Assembly: GCA_964017125.1 (NCBI GenBank)
Contig: OZ024909.1
Span: forward strand, 76,901,728 to 76,965,727
Origin: Flabesymbios commensalis
Lineage: Eukaryota > Annelida > Polychaeta > Terebellida > Flabelligeridae
DNA length: 64,000 nucleotides
Direction of reading: 5' to 3'
How positions within the stretch are numbered: position 1 is the stretch's first letter; every line of letters starts with the position of its first letter. Positions 1 to 9,950 of the stretch are shown here, in pieces. A program made the translations under genes and the position numbers. The notes below the pieces were generated by a model. That model searched no databases. It was not told the origin of the DNA and saw nothing but the letters and a program-made list of their open reading frames with translations.

Positions 1-171
1 CGCGCATTAGATTTAGGCCGTGCATTACCAATAAAACCATTTGTTTTTTTTCTGCCCAGCGTGCACATTAGATCGTTACCGATTTCCGAAAAAAACAGTT
101 GATTTCGGGTTCAAGTTTATTTCAGGAGATAAAAAAAACATATATCCGGCTATTTTTTTTCTTATTTTTTT

Positions 172-335
172 CATCGCCCTCATTAATTTTTTTTTTAAAT
201 AGGTCAAATGTGTTTTTTTATTTCGTCGCCCTCATTAACTTTTATAGGAATTTGTCAAATGTTTTTTTTTATTTGGACGCCCTCATTAACTTTTCCAAAA
301 ATAGGTTCAATGTTTTTTTTTTCTTAAATGTTTTT
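172..335. repeat. Tandem repeat, unit about 54 bp, three copies
   Basis: The motif CGCCCTCATTAACTTTT, followed by a T-rich spacer with TCAAATG, recurs three times. The 91-codon open frame over it (99-374) is a by-product. Confidence 0.75.
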
Positions 336-424
336 TTTCCCGCCCTCCCTCATAAGATTTTGGATTTTTTCTGATATAAAACAGACAAATAAAACACAGT
401 GGCCTTAATGTTATCACCCTCGAA

Positions 425-526
425 CCACTACTCCTCGAATTATGAATATTGTATGTGAAGGGCAGTATCATCAGATTCATCTCATCGTCCTCAGGAGTTT
501 CTCTTGGTCCAGTTTAGCCTGGTCTT
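425..526 (+). repeat. Tail fragment of the dimeric tRNA SINE
   Basis: It shares the tail with the copy at 1957-2213 (compare TATCATCAGATTCATCTCAT and TATCATCTGATTCATCCCAC, then GTTTAGCCTG). Its tRNA-like part is eroded. Confidence 0.6.
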
Positions 527-540
527 ATGCCTCACACATT

Positions 541-1010
541 CATTTAGTTGGTTGGTTATTTTTCTGTCTGGCTGTTTGATTAGTTGGTTAGTTGGTTGGC
601 TGGTTGGTTAGCTAGATGGTTGGATGATAAGTGGGTCAGTGGGTTGTTTGTTTGTTTGTTTGTTTTTTGTTTGTTTGTTTGCTTGTTTGTTTGTTTGTTT
701 GTTTGTTGGTTGGTTGGTTGCTCGGTTGGTCGGTCGGTCGGTCGGTTGGTTGACTGATCGGCTGGTTGGTTGGCTGGTTGTTTTTTGATCTTGCTGGGTT
801 TTCAGCTAGATTGATTGATTAGGCCTAGTTGTTTCGTTGGTTGGTTAGCTGGCTGACCGGTAGATTGGTTGGATAGGTAGCTACATGTAGTTAGCTCGCT
901 GGTTCGTTGTTTAATAGCTTGGCCGGATTGATTGTTTGTTCAAATGGATTTTATTAGTATTTCGCTAGCTCGTTGGCTGGATGGCTAGTTAATTGGTTGG
1001 CTGACTTGCT
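541..1010. repeat. GTTT/GGTT/GGTC-rich simple repeat
   Basis: Runs of GTTT at about 640-705 are flanked by drifting GTTG, GGTC and GGCT units. Strong strand asymmetry in G and T. Confidence 0.85.
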
Positions 1011-1199
1011 GTAAATTGGAGTACATGGGGTATATACATATCAAACAGCAATTGACAGTTAAGAAGATTTTATGTCCTTTTGGGTTTCGCAAGCTTTGGG
1101 GATATAGCGTGACTTACTCCTCCAGTCTTTGAAAAAATGTTTCTTTGGAGATTCAAAGCTGTTATTATTATAATCGCAAATATATATACTTACAAACTT

Positions 1200-1597
1200 A
1201 CTATACTCGCCGTCAAATTAACCAAGATTGCATGATTTTCGGCGATTTCTCCGTCAATTCTGAACCGATTTTCTTAAAATTTTGCAAAGGCTATTTTCTA
1301 TTCAAATCACAACAGCCCTGAAAATTTCGTAAAATTATATAGCGTATTTCAAAAGTTAGACCATTTGACATGTAATGAATTGAAATTACGACGTCGCTCT
1401 TTAAACCCATTAAACTAATTTTGGAATTTTATTACATGGCAAATGGTCTAACTTTTGAAATATTGAATATTATTTTGCGAAATTTTTACCCCTGTTAGGA
1501 TTTTAATAGAAAATGGCCTCTGCAAAATTTCAAGGAAATCGGTTTAAAATTGACGGAGAAATCGCCGAAAATCATGCGATCCTGACGGCGAGTATAA
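1200..1597. mobile_element. MITE with very long inverted arms, TA-flanked
   Basis: It starts TATACTCGCCGTCA and ends TGACGGCGAGTATA in inverted form. The arms match over roughly 100 bp at each end, and inner parts such as TGGTCTAACTTTTGAAAT also pair, so most of the about 398 bp is palindromic. TA at the borders suggests a Tc1/mariner-type non-autonomous element. Confidence 0.75.
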
Positions 1598-1827
1598 CCC
1601 TTTCCTCGCTAAGTTATCCTTTTTCATTAACACCACTCAAAGGTGTCTCGCTACCACGACCCACAACCTCAAGTGGGTGAAAATTACTCACATTTCTGTA
1701 ATTTGAGACGAAGCATTTGCAAATTTTTATATTTAATAAACATACATTTCGTCCCCAATAACTGATTTAAAATGTTATAAAACAAATTAAAAACGACTGT
1801 TGTCGTGATCACCGATGAAAGGGTTGA
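1598..1827 (+). mobile_element. TTAA-family A MITE (piggyBac-like ends)
   Basis: Full-length relative of 62585-62813: CCCTTTCCTCGCTAAG end, central hairpin near 1650-1680, CCCAATAACTGATT block and a GAAAGGG end. It abuts the palindromic MITE on its left. Confidence 0.6.
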
Positions 1828-1956
1828 TCATAGTATTATAGTATTAGGTGGGAACCTGGATCCGTATTTTCGTACAAGTTACGATATATCGTAGGCTTCA
1901 GATTACCAATCCGGAGCCTACGATATATCGTATTACGGTAAACTGTACCAGAATAC

Positions 1957-2213
1957 AGGCCCTGGTGTAGAGGTTAACGCCGCCTCTGTCACGTCGGAGC
2001 TCGCGGGTTTGGCCCAGGTTCTTGTGTTCAGTTTTCCAATAAACAGTTTCTTCCCCGTCCACTTGTAAAAATTCAGCATTTTGAGGAGACTCTGTGACCG
2101 AGAGGTAGCGTGCTCTACTTGAGGATATGAATTTCAAATCAAGTGCCTAGAGGACATTATCATCTGATTCATCCCACCATCCTCAGGACGTTCTCTTGAC
2201 CTAGTTTAGCCTG
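1957..2213 (+). mobile_element. Dimeric tRNA-derived SINE
   Basis: Two tRNA-like modules in series. The first has a box A-like TGGTGTAGAGG and box B-like GGGTTTGGCCC. After a spacer of about 60 bp the second has GACCGAGAGGTAGCGTG and GAATTTCAAATC. A tail with CATCCTCAGGACGTTCTC follows. The same order, inverted, is found at 63780-64000. Confidence 0.65.
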
Positions 2214-2439
2214 TATGTGCCCAAAAGTGACATGAAGCCCATTAATGCATTCTTTTCTAAGTGTATATGTAAATTTGCCTTGAACCAGGAGTCACATGAC
2301 CGTCTAGACAGACCACGTGACTTTGCATCAGGAGGCGCAGTTTGGCGGGAGAGTTGACTTTTGGCGGGATAGTTTGGGGGCGGCGGAGTTGATGAAGCTG
2401 TTGGCCGCCTCTCTACATGATGAGCGGCTCCGCATCCCG

Positions 2440-3110
2440 TGTTAGGGTGGCCCCTCCCTGCTTCCCTGCTGCTGGACCACTTCTCCCGCTGCCATACACC
2501 TCCTATCCCGATCTCCTGCACTTCTTCCCCCCTCGCTCCCCGCCCCCGGGGGACCCGCGGACTGCGGAGAGAGAGGGAGAACAGCCGGGCGAAAAAGATT
2601 CATTTTCCTCAAGTGGCCGTGAAGCAGTTGGCACAAAGTGGAGAGATATTTTCTGGTTTCTAGGCACGGATTGCTGCCATTGGGGAAGAGCCCTATCAGG
2701 ACGGTCAATATTAGCAGACGCCCCGGGTCTGTCGAGGCGGGGGGCGGGGGCTCGAGCCGCACGGGTCCCTGGGGTCCACCCCTGCCACAACCACACCCCC
2801 AAACCACACTCAACCAAATCAAGACGGAATACTACAAAGCGCCCGTAACCCCGCCCTGTTTAATGAACAAAAATTGAGAGAAGATGCATCAAGGAGCGAG
2901 GAGGCCAATTACGGCCTGCTATCTTATCCAAACACCTGACTGCGGCGGGCGGCAAGGCGTCCCTACAGAGTCATAAATGTAATACCATCGATTAGATGCG
3001 GGGCAGCGTGGTGTCAAGAGGGCCATGAGGCCTGTCATGCCCCACCCTCCCCGCCATGAGGCTTGTCAGCCCCACCCTACCCTCTGTCACTGCCCCGCTC
3101 TACCAGGGGT
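2440..3110. other. GC-rich unique intronic block, no convincing gene
   Basis: Four overlapping open frames on both strands are caused by high GC and show no recognisable domain. It includes a 31-bp tandem duplication (GCCATGAGGC units, 3022-3085) and AT-rich homeobox-like cores near 2975-2998. Possibly a CpG-rich regulatory block or exon of another transcript; not resolved. Confidence 0.3.
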
Positions 3111-3140
3111 AACAACGGGCAACACGTGAGATGGCGGCCC

Positions 3141-3211
3141 AATGCTGGTACAATGTTGGGCCAGTGTCTGCGACGCTGGCCCAACGTTAAACCAGCATTG
3201 GTAGGGTAACG
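3141..3211. repeat. Foldback element core (CGTC-nnn-GACG family)
   Basis: AATGCTGGTACAATGTTGGG pairs with CCCAACGTTAAACCAGCATT around a 3-nt loop in GTC-TGC-GAC. The outer CCCAGCAAACA ends are missing. Confidence 0.7.
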
Positions 3212-3289
3212 CCGGCATTCGGGGAGGTCCCGGTTTGTTTGACTCCCTGTGTGTTGTGAACCTTGCCGCCATTACTTGTGTTCCCCCGC

Positions 3290-3585
3290 GTCATTTTTCT
3301 TGCCATAGCCTGATAACTAACCTGTAGGCTGCCAATTATCACTCCAGATCAAGGCATCCCCTGCGCCTCATTCCTAAAAACAGTGGACAGCCGCCCCGGC
3401 CTCCATAGAGTGATTAGCTCGGGGGCCACAGGCAGGCCATTACACAAGCCCTGTTGCCATGGTGATCAGGGCCCCCGTCTCACCAACCGACTTATGTCAA
3501 AATATTGTCTTAAATATCAACACGTGATCAAGTCTCAACCAATCGGTGAGGGATCGGCGTTTCACGTCACATTATGACGTCAAAA
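3290..3585. promoter_or_regulatory. Candidate intronic cis-regulatory block
   Basis: Unique, balanced sequence dense in recognisable motifs: GATTAG, CCATGGTGATCAGG, CACGTGATCAAG, ACCAATCGG and TGACGTCA (3575). Vertebrate ZNF423/521 introns are rich in conserved non-coding elements; that this block is one is inference only. Confidence 0.25.
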
Positions 3586-3839
3586 GTTGATCCCCGCACT
3601 GAAAGAATTGAATATTTCTAAAGGCGGTAGACCCGTGACATAGGTATACAAATGAAGCGAAAAGAGCTGACTAAGACATTTATGACGATTTTAAAGTGAA
3701 TAAATAATCTTTTTGTTTTCGTAATATTTAATTTCGTAATTATTTTCTGAACATTTAGAACAGTCCTCAAAGCGCTGAGTCAACAATTTAATGCTGAGAC
3801 TGTATAATTATAATACATACCTTGTCAAGCCAGTTTTAA

Positions 3840-4083
3840 CCCTTTCAAGCCTGAATTTACCATAGTCATCTACATCCACTACAAGCCGCGAATTGCTGTC
3901 GCAATTCTCGACATGTGGTGGATGAAGATTATTTGATGTGGTTTAAAAATTAAATAAAATTACCATGTATTGGTACACCAGTTTCATGGAAATTCTCGTT
4001 CTAAAACCCTTGGTTGTAAGAAAATATAATCTGTTTTCAGGGATGTAAAATGATGCTTTATTGCATCGTGAGGGCTTAAAGGG
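3840..4083 (+). mobile_element. TTAA-family B MITE, copy 1
   Basis: 244 bp flanked by TTAA on both sides (3836-3839 and 4084-4087). It starts CCCTTTCAAGCCTGA and ends CTTAAAGGG, with an inner hairpin GCGAATTGCTGTCGCAATTC. TTAA targets and CCC ends suggest piggyBac mobilisation. Confidence 0.8.
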
Positions 4084-4187
4084 TTAAACCAAATGAAATG
4101 TCACCTAATCCTTAAAACGCTAAGTCGTTTTTAATCTGTTTTATTGGTCCTTTAAATCGTAGTTTTTTGTAAAGAAATGTGTGTTAA

Positions 4188-4431
4188 CCCTTTCAAGCCT
4201 GAGTTTACCACTGTCATCTTAATCCACTACAAGTCGCGAATTGCTGTCGCAATTCCCGACTTGCAGTGAATGAAGATGATTTGAGGTGGGTGAAAAATTA
4301 AAGAAAATTACCATGTATTAGTAAACCAGTTTCACGTAAATTTTCATTCTAAAACACCTGGTTGTAGAAAAATTAAGTCAGTTTTCAAGGATTTGAAATG
4401 ATGCTTTAATGCATCGTGAGGGATTAAAGGG
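4188..4431 (+). mobile_element. TTAA-family B MITE, copy 2
   Basis: Also exactly 244 bp with TTAA at 4184-4187 and 4432-4435, same orientation as copy 1, about 100 bp away. A part of a family A element follows (4442-4582). Confidence 0.8.
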
Positions 4432-4441
4432 TTAAACATAA

Positions 4442-4582
4442 TGATTTGCAAATGTTTGGTTTCAAATAAGATACAATTTCTATGAGTATTTTACACCCAC
4501 TTGAAGTTGTGGGTTGCGACCGCGAGACAAACTTCAAGCGGGTGAAAATTTACATTAATTAACTCATAAGGATAAGGGTTAA
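4442..4582 (-). mobile_element. TTAA-family A MITE, truncated
   Basis: It contains the central hairpin CACTTGAAGTTGTG paired with AAACTTCAAGCGGGTG and ends GGATAAGGGTTAA. The CAGCAGG end is missing. Confidence 0.6.
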
Positions 4583-4839
4583 TTTTTTAAATAGCTTAAG
4601 AGAGATGTGTATTTTTCATAAATATAATTATTTTTTGTCATTTGAAACTGGGGATTGCTTCTGCGACGAAAACTAGAACACAAGAGTTAAAAGTGTATTG
4701 TTGGCACGTCTGGGCTGGAGATGGGGAGAGAGGACCGGTCAGCTCACAAGTGGTGAGATGAAGAAGTGAGCCCCCCCCCCCCCCCTGCCTGTGAGGTGAC
4801 CCGGGGGGTCGGGACCCCACGAGAGCTGCCATTCACCCC

Positions 4840-5060
4840 GATCACTCTCTACCCCCGGGTCCACCGGCCACAGTGATTAATATCTGCCCCCGGCCGGCCG
4901 GCCGTCACACTGCCAGAAATTAATATGGCCTCAAGGTGACCCCTGGGACGCCATGGCTGACCACGTGATGATCATGTGATGCTCATGTGATGCTCATGTG
5001 ACTCAGTGCAAGTCACAGACATTATCATTCACTAATTATCTGACAGTTTAACACTGACGT
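4840..5060. promoter_or_regulatory. Candidate intronic cis-regulatory block
   Basis: GC-rich unique stretch with paired ATTAAT cores (GTGATTAATATCTG and GAAATTAATATGGCC), CAAGGTGACC, CCACGTGATG and a short ATCATGTGATGC repeat. No coding signal. A C-run precedes it (about 4771-4786). Function is inferred from position in a developmental regulator's intron. Confidence 0.25.
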
Positions 5061-5073
5061 GCTGGATTGACTC

Positions 5074-5323
5074 TTAAAATGCTGAAATATTTTGGATAAA
5101 CCATGGAGACCAGGAGGTGTTTTTAATTTGGAATCATCATAAATGTCTACTCTTAGTTAGCCTTTTCTGCTTTATTTGAATACCTATGTCATCGGTATAT
5201 GACCATTGGAAAATTTTTAATTCTTACAGTGCTTACAGTGCGGGGATCGACCATACACGCCAGAATCTGACGTCTGGAGACGTCAGATTCTGACGTCTAT
5301 AGTCGATCCCTTTGCTGTAAGAG
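5074..5323 (+). mobile_element. TTAA-family C MITE (GACGTC hairpin family)
   Basis: GCTGAAATATTTTGGATAAA start, ATTTGAATACCTATGTCAT middle, then near the end a palindrome of AGAATCTGACGTC units, finishing TGTAAGAGTTAA. About ten relatives occur in the window. Confidence 0.6.
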
Positions 5324-5439
5324 TTAACGGTGGTTATGCTGGACCATATACGTTTTAAAAAAATTTGTTCAGATAAAATACACTGAGATTGTCAAATAGT
5401 TTGTCGTTTGGTCAGTTAATCATATAATTAAATTTAGGG

Positions 5440-5790
5440 GTATTGGCGTCGCCTCGGATGTCCGGCCGTCCGTCTGTCCGGTCCACGTCCGTCTGTCAAC
5501 ACTTCGTTTCCGGAGCTGATCTCGGAAACCCATGGAAGGATTTCTTTTGCGGTTTTTGAAATTTCACCTACTTACATGGCCGACCGTCGGCCATAATTAG
5601 CTTCATTATGCCTGATTTCTTTCCACATTTCATTTCCGGAGCATATCTCGGAAACCCATGGGTGAATTTATTTAATATTGCACACACACATCCCTTAGGG
5701 GTTAACCGGTGTAGATGTGCCTTTTGGAGATTCACGAAATTTGACCTACTTAAATAATTAGGAGACGAATATTTGCCCATTAGTTAGTGG
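5440..5790. repeat. Dispersed repeat, relative of 41768-42180 (inverted)
   Basis: TATTGGCGTC, CCGTCCGTCTGTCC, CGGAAACCCATGG, GGCCATAATTAGC and ATTTGACCTACTTAA recur in reverse orientation near 41.8-42.1 kb, where the Gypsy element is nested. Confidence 0.6.
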
Positions 5791-5864
5791 AATGTTTAAT
5801 ATCCAAACTCCTATTGCGGAGAAATATCATCGAAAAGGCCGCGTAGCAATTAACCTATTTCTGC

Positions 5865-6185
5865 TACTTTATCCTATTTAATTTTTTACCCACAAGTGGG
5901 TGAACATTACTCATATTCGTTTAATTTAAAACCAAACATTTATTATTATTTTAGCACACATTTTCTTCCCAATAACTGATTTATCATGCTCATAAAACAG
6001 ATTAAAAACGTGGGGATTACCGCTTTTAACTTCAAAAGGCTGAATTATAAAATTTAATAATTTTGCACACCTGAAGTTGTGTCTCGCTACCGCGACCCAC
6101 AACTTCAAGTGTGTAAAATTACTCACATACAGACAATTTGAATACAATTATCTAACAATCTAGCCAATTTAATACTCATTTCTTC
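5865..6185 (+). mobile_element. Two decayed TTAA-family A MITE pieces
   Basis: One piece has ACCCACAAGTGGGTG and CCCAATAACTGATT. The next has the central hairpin CACACCTGAAGTTGTG paired with CACAACTTCAAGTGTG, whose outer base pairs differ from other copies yet still match. Confidence 0.55.
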
Positions 6186-6239
6186 ATCAAATTGTTGATA
6201 GACAAATAAAAAGGCTGACGAACGACACTAGACTTGATT

Positions 6240-6560
6240 CAATCTTTACAAAGCTTAAATATTTTTTCATAAACCATGGGGAGCAAAGGGTTTTGAAATT
6301 ATCATAAATATCTTGGTCACCTCTTTCCATTTCGTTGATATATGTTAAGGGTCTATGGTCATTATATTTTGTTTTTTAGACGTCAGAATCTGACGTATAT
6401 AGACGTCAGATTCTGACGTCTAAAGTCGATCCCTGCACCGAAAGAGTAAACATATTAATAATGGCCATATAGATCCATAGCATAGGTATACAAATGAAGC
6501 AGAAATAGCTGACTAGGAGATTTAAGATGACTTCAAATTGAGCAGAACCCTTTGGTCTTA
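6240..6560. mobile_element. Two TTAA-family C MITEs head to head
   Basis: The first (to about 6445) ends in the GACGTC palindrome and CTGCACCGAAAGAG. The second starts at once in the opposite direction with GGCCATATAGATCCATAG, ATGAAGCAGAAA and CCCTTTGGTC. Confidence 0.55.
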
Positions 6561-6689
6561 ATCGTTTACGCCTCCCCTTGTCCACACACACTCACATATG
6601 ACCATCAAGGCTCCCAGGGGTCAGCTGGGGCAATGAGATAACCAGCGTCAAGTCAAGAGACGTGTCACTGTCAGTGTCAGCAGACAAAT

Positions 6690-7640
6690 AGTGTCAGTGT
6701 CAGGTGTGGAAATCATGTTAAAAGCAGCGTCAGCAGACAAATAGTGCCAGTGTCAGATGTGGAAATGGTGTCAAAATCAGTGTCATTGGGAGCAATTGTG
6801 TAAGAATCAGTGTCACGATAGAAAATAGTGTCAGAATTAGTATTAAGATGGAAAATAGTGTCGGAATCGGTGTCGAAATGGAAAAAAGTGTCAGAAATAG
6901 TGTCAGAAGAAAAATTGTGTCAGAATTTGTGTCAAGAGAGAAAATAGTGCTAGAATTTGGTCAGGAGGGGAAATAGTGTCAGTATTAATGTCAGAAGGAA
7001 AACAGTGTCAGAATTAGTGTCAAGAGAAAAAATAGTGACAGAATTAGTGTCAAGATGGAAAATAGTGTCAGAAGTAGTATCATGAGCGAAAAGTAGCTTC
7101 GGAATCAATGTCACGAGGGAAAATAGTGTCAGAATAAGTGTCAAGATGGAAAATAGTGTCAGAATCAGTGTCAAAAATAAAATAGTGTAAGAATTAGTGT
7201 CAAGATGGAAAATAGTGGCAAAATTAGTGTCGGGATGAAAATAGTGTCAGAATTAGTGTCAAGAGACAAATAAGGTCAGAATTAGTGTCAAGAGGGGAAT
7301 AGTGTCAGAAATAGTGTCAAAAGGAAAATAGTGTCAGAATCAGTGTCAGAAGGAAAGTGATGCCAGAATTATTGTCAGAAGGAAAAGAGTGTCAGAATTA
7401 GTGTCAAGATAGGAAATAATGTCACAATTAGTGTCAACAGGGAAAATAGTGTAAGAATCAGTGTCGTGAGGGAAAATAGTGTCAGAATGTGTTTCACGAG
7501 GAAAATAGTGTCAGAATCAGTGTCATGAGAAAAATGAGTGTCTCGATAAATAGGAGTGTCAAAAGGGAAATAGTGTCGACACCAACGTCAATGGGAAAAT
7601 AGTGTCTGAATCAGTGTCATGCAAAACAGTGCCTAAGTTA
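6690..7640. repeat. Minisatellite, unit about 30 bp
   Basis: About thirty drifting copies of a unit like GGAAAATAGTGTCAGAAT followed by CAGTGTCATGAG. Two adjacent units at 7440-7500 are each 30 bp. Open frames over it are artefacts. Confidence 0.85.
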
Positions 7641-8429
7641 GTATCAATACATAGAATTAACCTTAGATATCAAGCTTTTATGACCAGTCACTCCACCTAT
7701 TACTATAGTATTGCTAACGTTTAGTACATTAAAAATGGGAGACCTCTCACAACGTTCACTCGTGACACCAGTATCTCTACTTCAGACACTGGTATTCATT
7801 CCATGATCAGTTATTAATCACCACCAGGGGTCAGAGATTTCACAGCCACTGTCTGTACTGCTGCGTCTAGATGTGTAAAAAACTCACTTCTTTTAGAACG
7901 TTGGCCGCACAGAGTTCCAAATAACCCGATTCATGTTATTAAAATACCTAGGCTGAATATACACTGACAGATATACCGTATATATAGTATATGATTTGTT
8001 CATATTTTAAAAAACTCCATTAAAATAATTATAAATTAATATAAAATTGAAAGTGGATCACTCTTGGATACCCTCTGGCGTGTATGGTGCGCACAAATTC
8101 CCATGTGTTGGCAAATGTGCCTCTAAACACAAGTGACCAATCACGATCAACCTCACGGCTCGTGCGAGTTATGAATTGCTGGCTGCTGATTGGGAGGAGG
8201 TGATGTAACAGATGACAGAGACCCCTGGTTTTTATTAATAGCAAATACAACGAAAAAGATCAGTGGATGAAGTACTGTGACAAGCACAGTTGATAAGTCA
8301 GTGAGCTCACAACGTTGGTGTGTTCATATATTGATTTTCAATAGTTGAAGTCCTGTTTGTTGTTTCACCATTATTACATTTGTGATTCTATTTATCAATG
8401 TTTATATGTTTTCATATGTATGCTTGCAG

Positions 8430-9950
8430 ACGGGAGCACCTGAAAATACATATGCGCACTCACGAAGCTGATAAGCCTTACCCCTGTGCCCTCTGTCACC
8501 ATAGCTACCCCACAGTGTCAGCTCTGACGTCACACATGCTGACGTCACATAAGGCAGATCACGTGATCAGCGATGAGATGGAGGAGGTGGGGAACAAGGA
8601 GAATGAGGGTGAGGTGATGTGTGTAACTCAGGAGGCACCTCGGGCTGTGGTGGGATGCGGGCACTGTATACTACAGTTTCCATCTATGGACCTGTTACAG
8701 CAACATATGGAGCAGGTCCACGGTGGAGGAGCACTCAGTAGAGTTGGGATGGCAGGCACCCTCAGTCGAGTGGGGATGCCCGTCCTGAGCCCCGCGGATG
8801 ATAATATCAGTGCGGGAAATTCCATACACACTGTAGACAGCCTGGCAGAGGTATCCCATAATGACGTCATCACTGAAGTTATACAGTGCCCTCTATGTCT
8901 GGCTACCATGACAACAGCAGATCAGCTATACATCCACATCAAACAACATCAGACACAAAGTAAAGGCGTGGTAAGCAATAGTCTGACCTCTAAATGCCTT
9001 CAGGTGTGTAAATCCAAGGACAAGAGGAGTAACACGGGGAAGCATCAGTGTTCTTACTGTAGTAAGAAACCTTTCTCCACGTCCCACGCCTTGGAGCTGC
9101 ACGTGCAGACGATGCATCTAGGCGTGAAGGATCACCTGTTCGCGTGTAACTTCTGTCATCTAGCTTTCTCGTCCTCTGACAGGCTGATGGACCACATTCG
9201 TCTGGAACACCCTAAAACCCTAGAGCCCCCTGAGATACAGGTCAAATACCCCTGCGAGCACTGCCCCGTGGAGTTCACCAATCCTGAGTCACTGCGCATG
9301 CACAGGGACAGCGTACATGCCAAGCAGGGAATCGGCAAAATGGCGGCGCCCAGTATGAATAATGACGTCATAAAAATGGCGGCCTCCACCATGGGTAATG
9401 ACGTCATAATTTGTTCTCAGTGCTCCATGGGCTTCACTAATATCTACGCCCTTGCTGAGCACATGCACTCCACACACGGGTATAAAGGCGCAGGGCAGAT
9501 CTCACCAGAAGACCTCACCATGGCAACTAATGAGACGGATACCTCTAAAATGCCCAGCCCCGGCTCAGCCTCGGGTCACCGACTTAAAAGCCCTGCGTCC
9601 TCTAGCGGCGAAAGCAGTAAACTAGCAGATGGCAGAGCCTCTACCGGGCTGATCACCAACATAATGCTGGGTACGGAATCCTACACCTGTGATCATTGTA
9701 ACGCCACGTTCGCAGATTTCAAATCCTACCAATGTCACGTGAAGAACCATGTGGGTGTCGGATTTGCTAAGTACACGTGTCCTCAGTGTCAGGCCGAGTT
9801 CACCAATGAGGGACAGATGGAGACACATCTGCTGGTTCACTTCCTGGCCCTGGCCACTGAGTACGGGTGTACTAGCTGTATGAAACTGTTTGGAAAACCT
9901 GATGAGCTGCAGAAACACCTGATGGACATCCACGCCCATCACCTCTACAG
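8430..9950 (+). CDS. ZNF423: ZNF423/521-like exon 1 of window (about ten fingers)
   Basis: The acceptor is TTGCAG at 8424-8429. The exon opens with half a finger, [11 protein letters not shown], matching SDHLKIHLKTH of human ZNF423, then encodes about ten fingers ending with [17 protein letters not shown], equal to human DDLQKHLLDMHTFVLYH. The donor is AG|GTGAGT at 9951, phase 2. One finger has an extra residue ([10 protein letters not shown]), as does its human counterpart (SKRDFNSLAVL). The linker before the finger starting [10 protein letters not shown] holds a 39-bp tandem duplication (about 9337-9410) encoding two similar runs ending in NDVI. Human ZNF423 appears to have one more finger in the first half. 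Confidence 0.9.

Larger units (their letters stand above)
1..8429 (+). other. Long intron of the ZNF423/521-like gene (5' part beyond window)
   Basis: No ORF here encodes the missing upstream fingers, and open frames on the two strands overlap each other in GC-rich stretches without homology. The interval holds T-rich and GTTT repeats, a SINE, several MITEs, a 30-bp minisatellite and a few unique GC-rich blocks. The upstream coding exons must therefore lie left of position 1. Confidence 0.65.

Noticed and set aside
1957-2030. Possible tRNA gene
   Set aside because: Box A and B are imperfect, the cloverleaf is not closed, and the unit recurs with the same spacer and tail elsewhere, so it is a SINE head.
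2417-2877. Several overlapping open frames of 74-143 codons on both strands
   Set aside because: GC-rich DNA leaves frames open by chance; no domain, no homology recognised, and the strands contradict each other.
6690-7640. CRISPR-like array
   Set aside because: Units are contiguous drifting tandem copies with no unique spacers, in a eukaryotic intron.
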